Shown: positions 25,795 to 34,902, counted from the first letter of the stretch. The stretch: DNA of 64,000 bases from Holophaga sp. (GCA_016715205.1 JADKBC010000006.1:1-64000), one strand, 5' to 3'. Translations and numbers: made by a program. The notes: generated by a model from the sequence alone, not told the origin.

Positions 25795-25865
25795 CAAGAA
25801 AGTTTAACAGAACAGATAATGACAAAATTTAAGAAGAAAATTTGAGTCTATTTTAGAAGATCATG

Positions 25866-25893
25866 TTGACAAGATTTTTTAGGGTCCTACACT
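25866..25893 (+). promoter_or_regulatory. Strong sigma-70-type promoter of dnaK
   Basis: TTGACA (25866-25871), a 16-base spacer and TACACT (25888-25893) lie 47 bp before the dnaK ATG. The 65 bp upstream are AT-rich in this GC-rich genome and could act as an UP element. No CIRCE repeat (the HrcA operator) is visible. Confidence 0.7.
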
Positions 25894-25940
25894 GGGATTC
25901 GGGCGACCCCGGGTCGACCCCAGACGGAAGGAAGGAAACC

Positions 25941-27827
25941 ATGTCCAAGATCATCGGAATCGACCTCGGCACCACGAACTCCTGCGTAGCAGTCATGGAA
26001 GGCGGCCAGCCCAAGGTCATCCCCAACGCCGAAGGCTCCGACACCACGCCCAGCGTGGTGGGCTTCAACCCCAAGACCGGCGAGCGGTTGGTGGGCACCG
26101 CGGCCAAGCGCCAGGCGGTGGCCCAGCCTAAGAACACCGTGTCCTCCATCAAGCGCTTCATGGGTCTGCCCTTCGCTGACAGCGACAAGGAACAGAAGCT
26201 TGTGAACTACGTGGTGGAGCGCACCGACAAGGGCAGTTGCGCCGTGAACATTGCAGGCAAGCACCTGAGCCCCGAGGAAATCAGCGCCATGGTGCTCACC
26301 AAGATGAAGGAGAGCGCCGAAGCCTACCTGGGTGAAAAGGTGACGAAGGCCGTCATCACCGTACCCGCCTATTTCAACGACGCCCAGCGCCAGGCCACCA
26401 AGGATGCGGGCGCCATTGCCGGCCTCGAAGTGATGCGCATCATCAACGAGCCCACAGCTGCAGCTCTGGCCTACGGCCTGGACAAGAAAAAGGACGGCAC
26501 CATCGCGGTCTTCGACTTCGGTGGCGGCACCTTCGATATTTCCATCCTGGAAGTGTCCGAAGGCGTGGTGGAGGTGAAATCCACCAACGGCGACACCCAC
26601 CTCGGTGGCGATAACGTCGATCAGCTCATCATCGATTGGCTCATCGAGGAATTCCAGAAGGCCGAGGGCATCGACCTCCGCAAGCAGGCCGAGGCCATGC
26701 AGCGCATGAAGGAAGCCGCCGAAAAAGCCAAGTGTGAACTGTCCACCACCACTCAGACCGATATCAGCATTCCTTACATCACAGCTGATGCCAGCGGGCC
26801 CAAGCACTTGACTCAGACGCTCACACGGGCGCGCTTCGAGGCCATGCTGGAACCCATCCTGCAGAAGCTGAAGGTGCCCTGCGAAAACGCAGTGAAGGAC
26901 GCCAAGCTGAGCCACCACGAGATCAACGAAGTGGTCTTGGTGGGCGGCTCCACCCGCATTCCCAAGGTGCAGGAACTGGTCAAGCAGATCTTTGGTCGTG
27001 AGCCCAACAAGAGCGTGAATCCCGATGAAGTCGTGGCCGTGGGCGCGGGCGTCCAGGGTGGCGTGCTCACCGGCGATGTGAAGGGCGTGCTGCTCCTGGA
27101 CGTGACGCCCCTCTCGCTGGGCATCAATGCCAACGGCGGTCAGATGAGCGTGATCATTCCCCGCAACACCACCATTCCCACCCGCAAGAGTGAAAACTAC
27201 ACCACCGCCGTGGACAATCAGCCCGGCGTGGATATTGAAGTCTTCCAGGGCGAACGCCCCCTGGTGGAAGGCAACAAGCTGCTCGGCCACTTCCACCTGG
27301 CTGGCATCCCGCCCGCACCCCGCGGCATTCCCCAGATCGAGGTCATTTTTGACATCGACGCCAATGGCATCGTGCATGTGACTGCCAAGGACAAGGGCAC
27401 CGGCAAGGATTCCAGCATCACCCTGACGGGCACCACGGGCCTGTCCAAGGAAGAAATCGAAGCCAAGGTGCAGGAAGCTGAAGCCCACAAGGGCGAGGAC
27501 GAAAACCGGAAGAAGCTGCTGGAAGACAAGAACGTGCTGGACCAGACCATCTACCAGCTGGAAAAGCTTCTGAAGGAAAACGGCGACAAGCTGCCCGACG
27601 AAGACAAGAAGGAAGTGGAAGCCGCCATCACCGAAGGCAAGGAAGCCCTCAGTTCCATGGATGCGGACCGCATCAAGAAGGCGCTGGAAACCATCCAGCA
27701 GAAATCCCACAAGATGGCCGAGCACATGTACAAGCAGCCGGAGCCCACGCCGGAGGGCGGTGCGGCACCTGCCCCCGAAGCCAAGAAGAAGGATGACGAT
27801 GTCATCGACGCGGAAGTGGTGAACTAA
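25941..27827 (+). CDS. dnaK: Molecular chaperone DnaK (Hsp70)
   Basis: A 628-residue Hsp70. The ATG at 25941 gives MSKIIGIDLGTTNSCVAV, with GGAAGGAAA ahead of it; a longer frame starting upstream would run across the promoter. The nucleotide-binding domain has the phosphate loops GIDLGTTNS, IAVFDFGGGTFDISIL and VVLVGGSTRIPKVQ. The substrate domain starts after the LLLDVTPLSLGI linker. The C-terminus ends DDDVIDAEVVN. It works with DnaJ, encoded 94 bp downstream, and GrpE, which is not in this window. Confidence 0.98.
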   Translation: MSKIIGIDLGTTNSCVAVMEGGQPKVIPNAEGSDTTPSVVGFNPKTGERLVGTAAKRQAVAQPKNTVSSIKRFMGLPFADSDKEQKLVNYVVERTDKGSCAVNIAGKHLSPEEISAMVLTKMKESAEAYLGEKVTKAVITVPAYFNDAQRQATKDAGAIAGLEVMRIINEPTAAALAYGLDKKKDGTIAVFDFGGGTFDISILEVSEGVVEVKSTNGDTHLGGDNVDQLIIDWLIEEFQKAEGIDLRKQAEAMQRMKEAAEKAKCELSTTTQTDISIPYITADASGPKHLTQTLTRARFEAMLEPILQKLKVPCENAVKDAKLSHHEINEVVLVGGSTRIPKVQELVKQIFGREPNKSVNPDEVVAVGAGVQGGVLTGDVKGVLLLDVTPLSLGINANGGQMSVIIPRNTTIPTRKSENYTTAVDNQPGVDIEVFQGERPLVEGNKLLGHFHLAGIPPAPRGIPQIEVIFDIDANGIVHVTAKDKGTGKDSSITLTGTTGLSKEEIEAKVQEAEAHKGEDENRKKLLEDKNVLDQTIYQLEKLLKENGDKLPDEDKKEVEAAITEGKEALSSMDADRIKKALETIQQKSHKMAEHMYKQPEPTPEGGAAPAPEAKKKDDDVIDAEVVN

Positions 27828-27845
27828 CGCTTACGCCCCAAAAAG

Positions 27846-27868
27846 GCCGGGAATTCCCCGGCTTTTTT
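27846..27868 (+). terminator. Terminator between dnaK and dnaJ
   Basis: GCCGGG-AATTC-CCCGGC followed by six T. It lies 18 bp after the dnaK stop, so dnaJ is probably served by partial read-through or its own promoter. Confidence 0.8.
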
Positions 27869-27921
27869 GTGGGCGAAAAAAATCTTAGCTCTTGAAGCTC
27901 AAATTTAGGTACCGTTTCCCC

Positions 27922-28992
27922 ATGGTTCCTGACTACTACAAGATCCTCGGAGTTCCCAAGACGGCCTCGGAAGAGGACATCAAAAAGGCGTACCGAAAAC
28001 TGGCGCGGAAATACCATCCGGATCTGAACCCGGGCAACAAGGACGCGGAGGCCAAGTTCAAGGATCTGAGCACGGCCAACGATGTGCTATCGGATGCGGA
28101 AAAGCGGAAGAACTATGACCAGTTCGGGGATCCCAACGGGCCCGGCGCGCAGGTGGGCGGACAGAGCTTTGATTTCGGGGATCTGGGTGGCACCTTTGGC
28201 GATTTCTTTCAGGGCTTTGGGGGCGGCAGGCGACCCCGTCGCGCAGGTCCGCGACCGGGCGAGGATCTTCAGCACACGGTTCGCATTGCGTTTTCGGATG
28301 CGTTCCGGGGGGCCAAGCTGCCCATCAATGTGACGCGCACGGAGACCTGTCGGCTCTGCCAAGGCACCGGCGAAGCGCCCTCGGGCACCAAGAGCACCTG
28401 CACGGTGTGCAAAGGGCGCGGGGTTCACGAGCAGGGCATGGGTTTTTTCAAGAGCCATGTGGAATGCGATGCCTGCGGTGGTACGGGACAGAAAGCCCCA
28501 CCCTGCGGGGAATGTCAGGGGCGCGGGCGCAATCCCAAGCACGAAACGGTGACGGTGGCCATTCCGGCGGGCGTGGAAGACGGCACCCGTCTGCGCGTGG
28601 CGGGCAAAGGCGAGGCCGGTCGCCGTGGTGGCGGTGCCGGGGATCTGTATCTGCAGATCCAAGTGGAGCCTGATCCGCGCTTCGAGCGGCGTGGCCCCAA
28701 CCTTTATCTCAAATTACCCATCAGCTATACCGAGGCCGCCCTGGGCGCCAAAGTGGAAGTGCCCACGCCCGAAGGCCACACCACCATCAAGATTCCACCG
28801 GGTACGCAAAGTGGCTCCAAGCTGCGGCTCAAGGGGCAAGGCATGCCGGTGCCCCGCTCGGAACAGCGCGGTGATTTTTTCGCGGAAATCCAGGTGGTCA
28901 CGCCCCTGATCCAGGATGAGCGCAGCAAGGAATTGCTGCGGGAATTGGGCGAGCTCAACGACGCGGCCATCCGGCCAGGGACGGGGAGGTAG
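27922..28992 (+). CDS. dnaJ: Chaperone protein DnaJ
   Basis: A 356-residue type I DnaJ. The ATG at 27922 gives MVPDYYKILGVPKTASEED, the standard J-domain start, with the HPD motif in RKYHPDLN. A Gly/Phe-rich region (DFGDLGGTFGDFFQGFGGG) follows. The zinc domain has all four CxxCxGxG repeats (CRLCQGTG, CTVCKGRG, CDACGGTG, CGECQGRG). It stimulates DnaK ATPase and hands over clients. The MerR-type gene hspR begins 3 bp after its stop. Confidence 0.97.
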   Translation: MVPDYYKILGVPKTASEEDIKKAYRKLARKYHPDLNPGNKDAEAKFKDLSTANDVLSDAEKRKNYDQFGDPNGPGAQVGGQSFDFGDLGGTFGDFFQGFGGGRRPRRAGPRPGEDLQHTVRIAFSDAFRGAKLPINVTRTETCRLCQGTGEAPSGTKSTCTVCKGRGVHEQGMGFFKSHVECDACGGTGQKAPPCGECQGRGRNPKHETVTVAIPAGVEDGTRLRVAGKGEAGRRGGGAGDLYLQIQVEPDPRFERRGPNLYLKLPISYTEAALGAKVEVPTPEGHTTIKIPPGTQSGSKLRLKGQGMPVPRSEQRGDFFAEIQVVTPLIQDERSKELLRELGELNDAAIRPGTGR

Positions 28993-28995
28993 TCC

Positions 28996-29397
28996 ATGCG
29001 AAGGGATTCCAAGGCTGGTTGCTACATGATCGGGGTGGTGGCCATCCGCTACCAGATCCATCCCCAGACCCTGCGGCTCTATGAACGGGAAGGGCTCCTG
29101 CTGCCGAGCCGAACAGAGGGGAAGACCCGTCTTTATTCGGAAGAGGACCTGGAGCGCCTTGAGTTCATCCTGAGTCTCACCCGTGATCTGGGCGTGAACC
29201 TGGCGGGTGTGGAAGTGGTGATGAGCCTCCGGGACCGCATGCAAAAAATGCAGGAAGAAATGCAGTTGTTGGCGGATACCTATGAAGAAAAGCTGCGGGC
29301 CGCGGGCATCGAGCTGGATCACCCCACCTTTGAAAAGAACTTGAAGCCCACCAGTCTGGTGAAACTGAGCCCTCAGGGACTGCGCAAGCGCAGCTAA
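28996..29397 (+). CDS. hspR: HspR-like MerR-family heat-shock repressor
   Basis: A 133-residue MerR-type DNA-binding protein. The helix-turn-helix region reads IRYQIHPQTLRLYEREGLL followed by TRLYSEEDLERLEFI. A coiled segment (residues about 75-100) would mediate dimerisation. HspR in actinobacteria and Deinococcus represses dnaK operons through HAIR sites and uses DnaK as co-repressor; its place directly after dnaJ supports the same role. I did not find a clean HAIR sequence upstream of dnaK. Confidence 0.85.
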   Translation: MRRDSKAGCYMIGVVAIRYQIHPQTLRLYEREGLLLPSRTEGKTRLYSEEDLERLEFILSLTRDLGVNLAGVEVVMSLRDRMQKMQEEMQLLADTYEEKLRAAGIELDHPTFEKNLKPTSLVKLSPQGLRKRS

Positions 29398-29451
29398 CTC
29401 GAACAGGCTTCCGCCCTCTTGCTATGCTGGATCCCCACACCTAGGTGAATC

Positions 29452-30318
29452 GTGCCCCAACGGCATCTCGAAGAGCGCAGCCTCGACAAGTATTTTGATT
29501 CCATCCGCGACCTCCCACTGCTGACGGCGGGCGAGGAACGGAAGTACGGGCGCATGTGGCAGAACGACGGCAACCCCGAAGGTCTGCGCTACTTAGTGGA
29601 AGGCAACCTGCGATTCGTGGTGAAGGAAGCGCGCAAGTTTCAGGGCATGGGCCTGGATCTGCTGGACCTCATCAGCGAAGGCAATCTGGGGCTCATCGAA
29701 GCCGCGAAGCGCTTTGATCCCGAGCGAGAAAACAAGTTTCTCACCTACGCATCGTGGTGGGTGCGGCAGGCGATCTTTCATGCGTTGGCGGAGCACGGCA
29801 GCAAGATTCGCTTACCGCAAAAAGTCGCCGGTCATCTGGTGCAGCTCAATCGCATCACCCATCGCCTGGGCCAGGAATTGGGGCGCCCCCCCACGGTGCA
29901 AGACATCGTCACCTCCGCGCCGCAGTTCACGGTGGAAGAAGTGGAACGCCTGCAACTGCTTCAGCAGACCACGTCCACGGTCTCCACTGAGCAGGGCATG
30001 GGGGAAAGTGATCTCACCCTTGGCGATAGCCTCGAGCAAAGCATCGAGCCCAGTCCCATGGAAGCCATGGACAACGAAGCGTTCCAGGAGCAGGTGCGTC
30101 AGAGCCTCGGCATCCTGACGGAAAAGGAAAGGCAGATCATCACCCTGCATTTCGGGTTGGAGGGGCGTGACCCCATGACCCTCGAAAAGATCGGCAGGAG
30201 TTTCGAGCCCAGCATCAGTCGGGAGCGGGTGCGGCAAATCGAGGAACGAGCCTTTGGCAAAATTCGAGATCGGCGTCGGATCCTTCTGGGGCAGTTCCTG
30301 AAAGGTGATTACTCGTGA
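29452..30318 (+). CDS. Short sigma-70-family RNA polymerase sigma factor
   Basis: A 288-residue sigma factor. A GTG start has AGGTGA four bases upstream. Region 1.2 (SLDKYFDSIRDLPLLTAGEE), region 2 (DLISEGNLGLIEAAKRFDPE, then FLTYASWWVRQAI) and region 4 (TLEKIGRSFEPSISRERVRQ) are clear. It lacks region 1.1, so it is a group 2/3 type, similar in size to RpoH or RpoS. Its place after dnaK-dnaJ-hspR suggests a heat-shock or stress role, but this is inference. The next gene overlaps its end. Confidence 0.88.
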   Translation: MPQRHLEERSLDKYFDSIRDLPLLTAGEERKYGRMWQNDGNPEGLRYLVEGNLRFVVKEARKFQGMGLDLLDLISEGNLGLIEAAKRFDPERENKFLTYASWWVRQAIFHALAEHGSKIRLPQKVAGHLVQLNRITHRLGQELGRPPTVQDIVTSAPQFTVEEVERLQLLQQTTSTVSTEQGMGESDLTLGDSLEQSIEPSPMEAMDNEAFQEQVRQSLGILTEKERQIITLHFGLEGRDPMTLEKIGRSFEPSISRERVRQIEERAFGKIRDRRRILLGQFLKGDYS

Positions 30319-31225
30319 GCGCGCAGTGAAGGGCCGTCCGAATTGTCCGCACTGCCGTGGTCGCGGCGTGGTACTGGACCCGGATCCTCTGGTTCCGGCG
30401 CGCACCTGTAGCTGTACGTTGGAGGGCGTCGCAGATTCCGCCAAACTGGCCATCCCTGCCCGTTATCGGGAAGCATCCTTCGAAAGCTTCTGGGAGTGGT
30501 GGAAGATCCAACATCCCCGTGAACGGATAATCTCTGGGCTGGAATCCGCTCAGCAGCTGCTGGAGCATGAAGCCACCCGCAACACCCTTTCTGAGGAACT
30601 GCGCTCGAAGCTGGATCACATCCTGCACAAATGCGGGGCCAAGGGCGGTGATTCGAGCTGGAAGGACCTGAAACCTGCCCAGGAACCCCAGGGCTATCGG
30701 GCGCTGCTCAATTGGGCCAAACGGGATCGGGATCGCGTGGATCTGTGGTGGCTGGACGGTCGACCCGGCACCGGTCGGAGCACCCTTGCCGCCGCCGCCC
30801 TCAAAGCCTGCTGCGCGCGGGAAGGCGCCACCGGTCTGTTTATCTCCGTGCGCACCTTCAGTCAGGAATTGAAGGATGTCTATTACGACACGCGCAGCTT
30901 CTTGAATCGCGATTTCATGAGCGAGCGAGATCGCATGGAGCCGCTGCTCAAGGCCTCTTGCCTCGTCCTGGACGATCTGGATCGCATGGATACGGATATC
31001 CGCGTGGTGCGCGCCTTCGCGCAGTTGCTGGACCACCGGTACGCTGAAGAGTTGCCCACGATCATCACGGCCAGTCGCTGGGCCGAAGTGCTCCAGAATT
31101 CCGGCCCCGAAGGTTTTTCGCTCACCAAACTGGAAGATCCCAATCTCATGCGCCGCTTGGCCCAATCCAGGCGCGTGGTGTTGAGCCCGATCCTGGAGCG
31201 GCTCATGGATGCGTTGAATGGGTGA
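30305..31225 (+). CDS. DnaC-like AAA+ ATPase (helicase-loader type)
   Basis: A 306-residue protein. The N-terminus holds a cysteine cluster CPHCRGRG...CSC, probably zinc-binding, as in primosomal helicase loaders. The P-loop reads GRPGTGRST (residues 152-160), with arginine in place of the usual lysine, and the Walker B is CLVLDDLDRM. The C-terminal part resembles the AAA+ fold of DnaC/IstB proteins. The frame overlaps the sigma gene by 14 bases; GTG at 30326 is an alternative start. The MMPL gene begins 3 bp after the stop. Confidence 0.75.
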   Translation: MITRERAVKGRPNCPHCRGRGVVLDPDPLVPARTCSCTLEGVADSAKLAIPARYREASFESFWEWWKIQHPRERIISGLESAQQLLEHEATRNTLSEELRSKLDHILHKCGAKGGDSSWKDLKPAQEPQGYRALLNWAKRDRDRVDLWWLDGRPGTGRSTLAAAALKACCAREGATGLFISVRTFSQELKDVYYDTRSFLNRDFMSERDRMEPLLKASCLVLDDLDRMDTDIRVVRAFAQLLDHRYAEELPTIITASRWAEVLQNSGPEGFSLTKLEDPNLMRRLAQSRRVVLSPILERLMDALNG

Positions 31226-31228
31226 AGG

Positions 31229-33790
31229 GTGAAGAGGCTGCTGCGATCGCTCCTTCTGCTTCACCTGCGACGTCCGGCGGGCCTGTGGATCATCCTGGCC
31301 GGGATCACCCTGCTGCTGGGCGTGGGTGTATTCCGCGTGGAACGACGCCTGGATCTGATGAGCCTGTTGCCGACGGAACATCCCGCCGTGCGTGCCAGCC
31401 TGGAGGCAGGCGTGGGCCAGCAGGAAACCCTGTGGCTGGCCGCCGAAGGCCGCGCGGAAAATCTGGAAGCGCGGGAAGCCTGGGCCGAGAAACTGGTGGA
31501 ACGCCTGGTGGTGATGGATGGGGTGCCCGAGAACGGCATGGGCGGCGAAGGTCGGCTTTCGGCGCCGGTGCCAGTGGGTGATCCCAAGGGACCTTCCCTG
31601 TGGCCTGCCCTGCTGGCGGCGGGCAGTTTCGTGGATGGTGACCCCGCGGTTACACGGCTCGTCACCGAGCAGTTCTACAGCCTGGCCCCCGTGCTGCTGG
31701 GGGACCGCATGGCACCCCTGGCGGAAAATGCCGAAGTGCGGCAACGGTTTCGAGAAACGGCCCGAGTCCTGGCCTCCCCGGATCCAGTGAAGGCCCGCCT
31801 GGCTGCCTTGGATCCGTTGGGACTCAGGAATTCGTTACCCGCGGGGAACGAAGCTGTGGCGCGGGTGCGTCAGAGCGCGAGCCAATTCCCGCTGAAACTG
31901 CGGTCCGGGTATCTGGAAACCACAGATGGGCGTTTCGTGTTGGTGCCGCTGGTACTGGATTTTCCCAGCGGTGAAGCCGCGTCCACGGCGAGGGTCATGG
32001 TCTGGCTGGGCCAGGGGGCCAAAGGCCCTCTTCCGATGAAGGCCAGCCTGCGTCAAGTGGAAGAGGCCCTGGCCCCCGGGCCTGGCCGATCCTTTGCCCT
32101 GCAACCCACCGGTGCTCACGCCATTGCGTTCTGGGAAACCCAACGGCTGGGGCACGAGGTGGTGCTGAGCCTCGCGCTCTCGTTCCTGCTCATCGGCGTG
32201 GTGTATTGGGTTGGGTTTCGCACCTTGGCTGGGTACGGGTTTGTGGTGGTCCCCCTGCTGCTGGGCATGTTCTGGGCGCTGGGTTCCGTGGGTTGGATCC
32301 TGGGGCGCTTGAATTTGATGGCGGCGGCCTTTGGCGCGGTGCTGCTGGGGATCGGGGATGATGTCGGCATTCTCCTGTTCAGCCGGTATCGGGAGGAACG
32401 CCAACGGGGGCGAACCAAGAGCCTCGCGCTGCGCGGCGCGCTGTTGGGCACGGGCCCCGGGGTACTCGCTGCCGGATTGGCTACGTCCCTGGCCTTCCTG
32501 GCCTGTGTGGCTGCGCCCTTCCCCGGATTTCGGGATCTGGGTCTCACCGCCGGACTGGGCCTGCTGGCCTGTCTGGCCACCAGCTTCCTGGTGCTACCGG
32601 CGCTACTCCTGGCCTTGGATCGCGGTACGGGCACCTTTGCGCCCATCCCCGAGCGGAAAGTACATGCGAAATCGGTGCGCATCTGGAAACCCCTGCTCGC
32701 CAGCGGGCTGCTGCTGGCAGGTCTGGCGGGGGTCTTTCAACTGCGGTGGGAAGAGGATCTCCGTCGCTTTCGCCAGAAGGGAAATCCCGCCCTGGCACTT
32801 CAGGAAACCCTGGGCAAGGTGCTGGGCGCGGGTCTTCAACCCTTGGCCCTGCAGATTCCCCTGGATGAACCCGAGCATGTGGCCCGCCGGTGGAACGCCG
32901 TGGTGGATGCCCTGGCCCTGGAAGGCATGCCCTTGCCCCGCTGGCAGAATGCTGATCCTGGCTTGAGGATGAAGCTCGGGTCCGAAACCTGGTACCGCAT
33001 GGCCCTGCGCACGGCCTCGGAAGAGGGGCTGGATCCGGTGGCATTGGAACGGCCCCTGTCGGCCTTGCGCGCCAGCGCGGAAAACCCCCTGGCCGCACCC
33101 CAGGCACTGCGGACCCTGCTTGCCCAGCCCAAGCCTTCCGTGGAAAAGACCCACTGGAGTCTGGCCGGTTGGCTGAAGCCCAGGAGCGCCAAGGAAGTTG
33201 AAACGGAGTATCTCACGCTGCCTATGCGGCTGTCGGAGGCTTCCCAGGATCGCATCGAACCCGCCCTCGACGCCGTTGGCGTGCGCATGGTGGGCACGCG
33301 GCCACTCTTCCGTGCCATCAAGTCGGTGGCCAAGGATGCCCTGCAGGACGTGGTCCTGTTGGCCCTGGTGGCGGTGCTGGGCGTGGTGGCCTTTTTCGGG
33401 CGGAAACTCCGGTTCGTGTTGCTCGCGCTTGTGCCCCTGTTGGCCAGTCAGATCGGCGTGTTGGGCATTCTGGGTTGGTCCCGGGAACCACTCACCTTCT
33501 TGAGTCTCGTTGCCATCCCCATCGCCCTCGGGGTGAGCGTGGACACCGCCCTGAATCTGCTCCACCGCGCACGGATGGAGCCCGATGCGGCCGCCAGGGT
33601 TGCCCGGGTGAATGCCGTGTGCGCAGGCACCACCCTGGCGGGTTTCGGCGGCCTTGTCTTCAGCGGCTACCGGGGCCTTCGTGGGTTGGGCATCGCCTGT
33701 CTGGGGGGCACCGCCCTGGCCCTGCTTGTCACCCAATGGCTGCTGCCTTGGATGTTGGAGAAGTGGCCCCTGCGGGGGGATCGGGAATGA
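31229..33790 (+). CDS. RND/MMPL-family exporter
   Basis: An 853-residue membrane protein starting at GTG. It has one N-terminal hydrophobic segment (GLWIILAGITLLLGVGVF), then a large soluble loop, then a run of five helices (about residues 310-460). A second loop and another run of five helices follow (about 700-845). This pseudo-duplicated layout is that of the MMPL/RND permeases. The segment GIGDDVGILLFSRYREERQRG holds the buried aspartates usual in helix 4. The cargo is unknown; hydrophobic lipids such as hopanoids are exported by related proteins. It overlaps the next gene by four bases. Confidence 0.85.
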   Translation: MKRLLRSLLLLHLRRPAGLWIILAGITLLLGVGVFRVERRLDLMSLLPTEHPAVRASLEAGVGQQETLWLAAEGRAENLEAREAWAEKLVERLVVMDGVPENGMGGEGRLSAPVPVGDPKGPSLWPALLAAGSFVDGDPAVTRLVTEQFYSLAPVLLGDRMAPLAENAEVRQRFRETARVLASPDPVKARLAALDPLGLRNSLPAGNEAVARVRQSASQFPLKLRSGYLETTDGRFVLVPLVLDFPSGEAASTARVMVWLGQGAKGPLPMKASLRQVEEALAPGPGRSFALQPTGAHAIAFWETQRLGHEVVLSLALSFLLIGVVYWVGFRTLAGYGFVVVPLLLGMFWALGSVGWILGRLNLMAAAFGAVLLGIGDDVGILLFSRYREERQRGRTKSLALRGALLGTGPGVLAAGLATSLAFLACVAAPFPGFRDLGLTAGLGLLACLATSFLVLPALLLALDRGTGTFAPIPERKVHAKSVRIWKPLLASGLLLAGLAGVFQLRWEEDLRRFRQKGNPALALQETLGKVLGAGLQPLALQIPLDEPEHVARRWNAVVDALALEGMPLPRWQNADPGLRMKLGSETWYRMALRTASEEGLDPVALERPLSALRASAENPLAAPQALRTLLAQPKPSVEKTHWSLAGWLKPRSAKEVETEYLTLPMRLSEASQDRIEPALDAVGVRMVGTRPLFRAIKSVAKDALQDVVLLALVAVLGVVAFFGRKLRFVLLALVPLLASQIGVLGILGWSREPLTFLSLVAIPIALGVSVDTALNLLHRARMEPDAAARVARVNAVCAGTTLAGFGGLVFSGYRGLRGLGIACLGGTALALLVTQWLLPWMLEKWPLRGDRE

Positions 33791-34848
33791 ACGCCCATTT
33801 GAATCAATGCCTGCAAGATCGCGCGAGACTGGGTGCCATTCCCGCCGCCGAGGTCATGGCCCTGGCCCTTTATCACCCTGAGCATGGTTACTACCGCCAG
33901 CCCAACGGGCCGTGGGGTTTCGAAGGCAAGGACTACTACACGGCCCTCGATTGCGGGCCACTGCTGGGGGAAACCCTGGCGCTCCGCTTGGAGAAGGCCT
34001 GGGAAACCATGGGCCAGCCCCGAAACTTCACGGTGCTGGAGCCCGGGGCCGGTCGAGGTTGGCTGGGGCGGGATCTGCTCGCCAGCGCCCAGGGGGGGTT
34101 CGCGGATGCCTTGCGTTACCTCCACCGCGATGACAACCCGGCCGCACGACAGGCCGCGGAAACGGCATTGGCGCCCTGGTTGGAATCGGGCCAGGCCGGG
34201 TTTATTCGTGAATCCGATCCCATGGAGCCCTTTATTGGGGCGGTGATTTCCAACGAACTCTTTGATGCCCTGCCTGCCCAGCCTTGGCGCTGGAATGGGG
34301 AGGTATGGGAACGCGAAATGCTCGGCCCCGAAGACCCGTTCTGGGAACCGGCGGAACCCGGCACACCAGGAGTTTGGTTTGCAGCCCAGACCGAGGGTGA
34401 TCTGGAGCCCGGCGATGGCAGCGTGTGGGTGGAGGGTCTGCCCCAGTTGGTGCGGGAGCTTTCAGGCTGTCTGGAACAGGGACTGTTCATGGCCATCGAC
34501 TACGGAGATAGTGCCTCCAGGCTGTTGGCCAAGGGTGCGGATCTGCGTCGTTACAAGGGCCATGCGGTGGACGGCACCTGGTGGGAGGGTCTCGGTACGT
34601 GCGACCTGACCGCCGATGTGGATTTCACGCGATTGACGGCATTATTGCTCCAGGAAGGTTTGCCAGACGCCACCCTGCGAAGCCTGGGGCGCTGGATCCG
34701 GGAATACGCCCCCTTGGGGGCATGGGAAAGCCAGTGGCAGGAATTGGAGAGCCCGCAGCGCCTGCAGCGCATGGAGAACCTGCTAGCCCTGACCCTGCCG
34801 GGCATGATGGGGGATCGGTTCAAGGTTCTGGAGGCCTGGAAGACGTGA
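33787..34848 (+). CDS. MidA/NDUFAF7-family SAM-dependent methyltransferase
   Basis: The ATG at 33787 overlaps the exporter stop (ATGA) and gives 353 residues. The SAM-binding strand reads VLEPGAGRGWLGRDLL and the family signature ISNELFDALPAQPW follows, as in the MidA/DUF185 family. Its mitochondrial member methylates an arginine of the complex I subunit NDUFS2; the bacterial substrate is not established. The ALYHPEHGYYRQP segment near the start is also typical. It ends a tight run that starts at the sigma gene. Confidence 0.87.
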   Translation: MNAHLNQCLQDRARLGAIPAAEVMALALYHPEHGYYRQPNGPWGFEGKDYYTALDCGPLLGETLALRLEKAWETMGQPRNFTVLEPGAGRGWLGRDLLASAQGGFADALRYLHRDDNPAARQAAETALAPWLESGQAGFIRESDPMEPFIGAVISNELFDALPAQPWRWNGEVWEREMLGPEDPFWEPAEPGTPGVWFAAQTEGDLEPGDGSVWVEGLPQLVRELSGCLEQGLFMAIDYGDSASRLLAKGADLRRYKGHAVDGTWWEGLGTCDLTADVDFTRLTALLLQEGLPDATLRSLGRWIREYAPLGAWESQWQELESPQRLQRMENLLALTLPGMMGDRFKVLEAWKT

Positions 34849-34881
34849 GGCGAGATGCCCTCTGCGCCGGGTCCCGACTCC

Positions 34882-34902
34882 GAAGTGTCCCCCGGACACT
34901 TC
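34882..34902. repeat. Perfect 9-bp inverted repeat upstream of rplU
   Basis: GAAGTGTCC-CCC-GGACACTTC. It lies 34 bp after the MidA-like gene and 147 bp before rplU. It has no T-tract, so it is either a weak terminator or a palindromic protein-binding site. The remaining leader to rplU holds two smaller hairpins (TCCCTTG/CAAGGGA, 34942-34960). Confidence 0.55.

Noticed and set aside
25800..25940. CIRCE element (HrcA operator) upstream of dnaK
   Set aside because: The TTAGCACTC-N9-GAGTGCTAA repeat is not present; regulation is more likely through HspR.
25887..27725. A 612-codon open frame antisense to dnaK
   Set aside because: It lies wholly inside dnaK and is His/Gly/Leu-rich, as expected for the complement of GC-biased codons. 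No ribosome site or family resemblance.
33475..33786. Upstream extension of the MidA-type gene
   Set aside because: It lies out of frame in the exporter gene; the ATGA overlap at 33787 gives the family's normal start.
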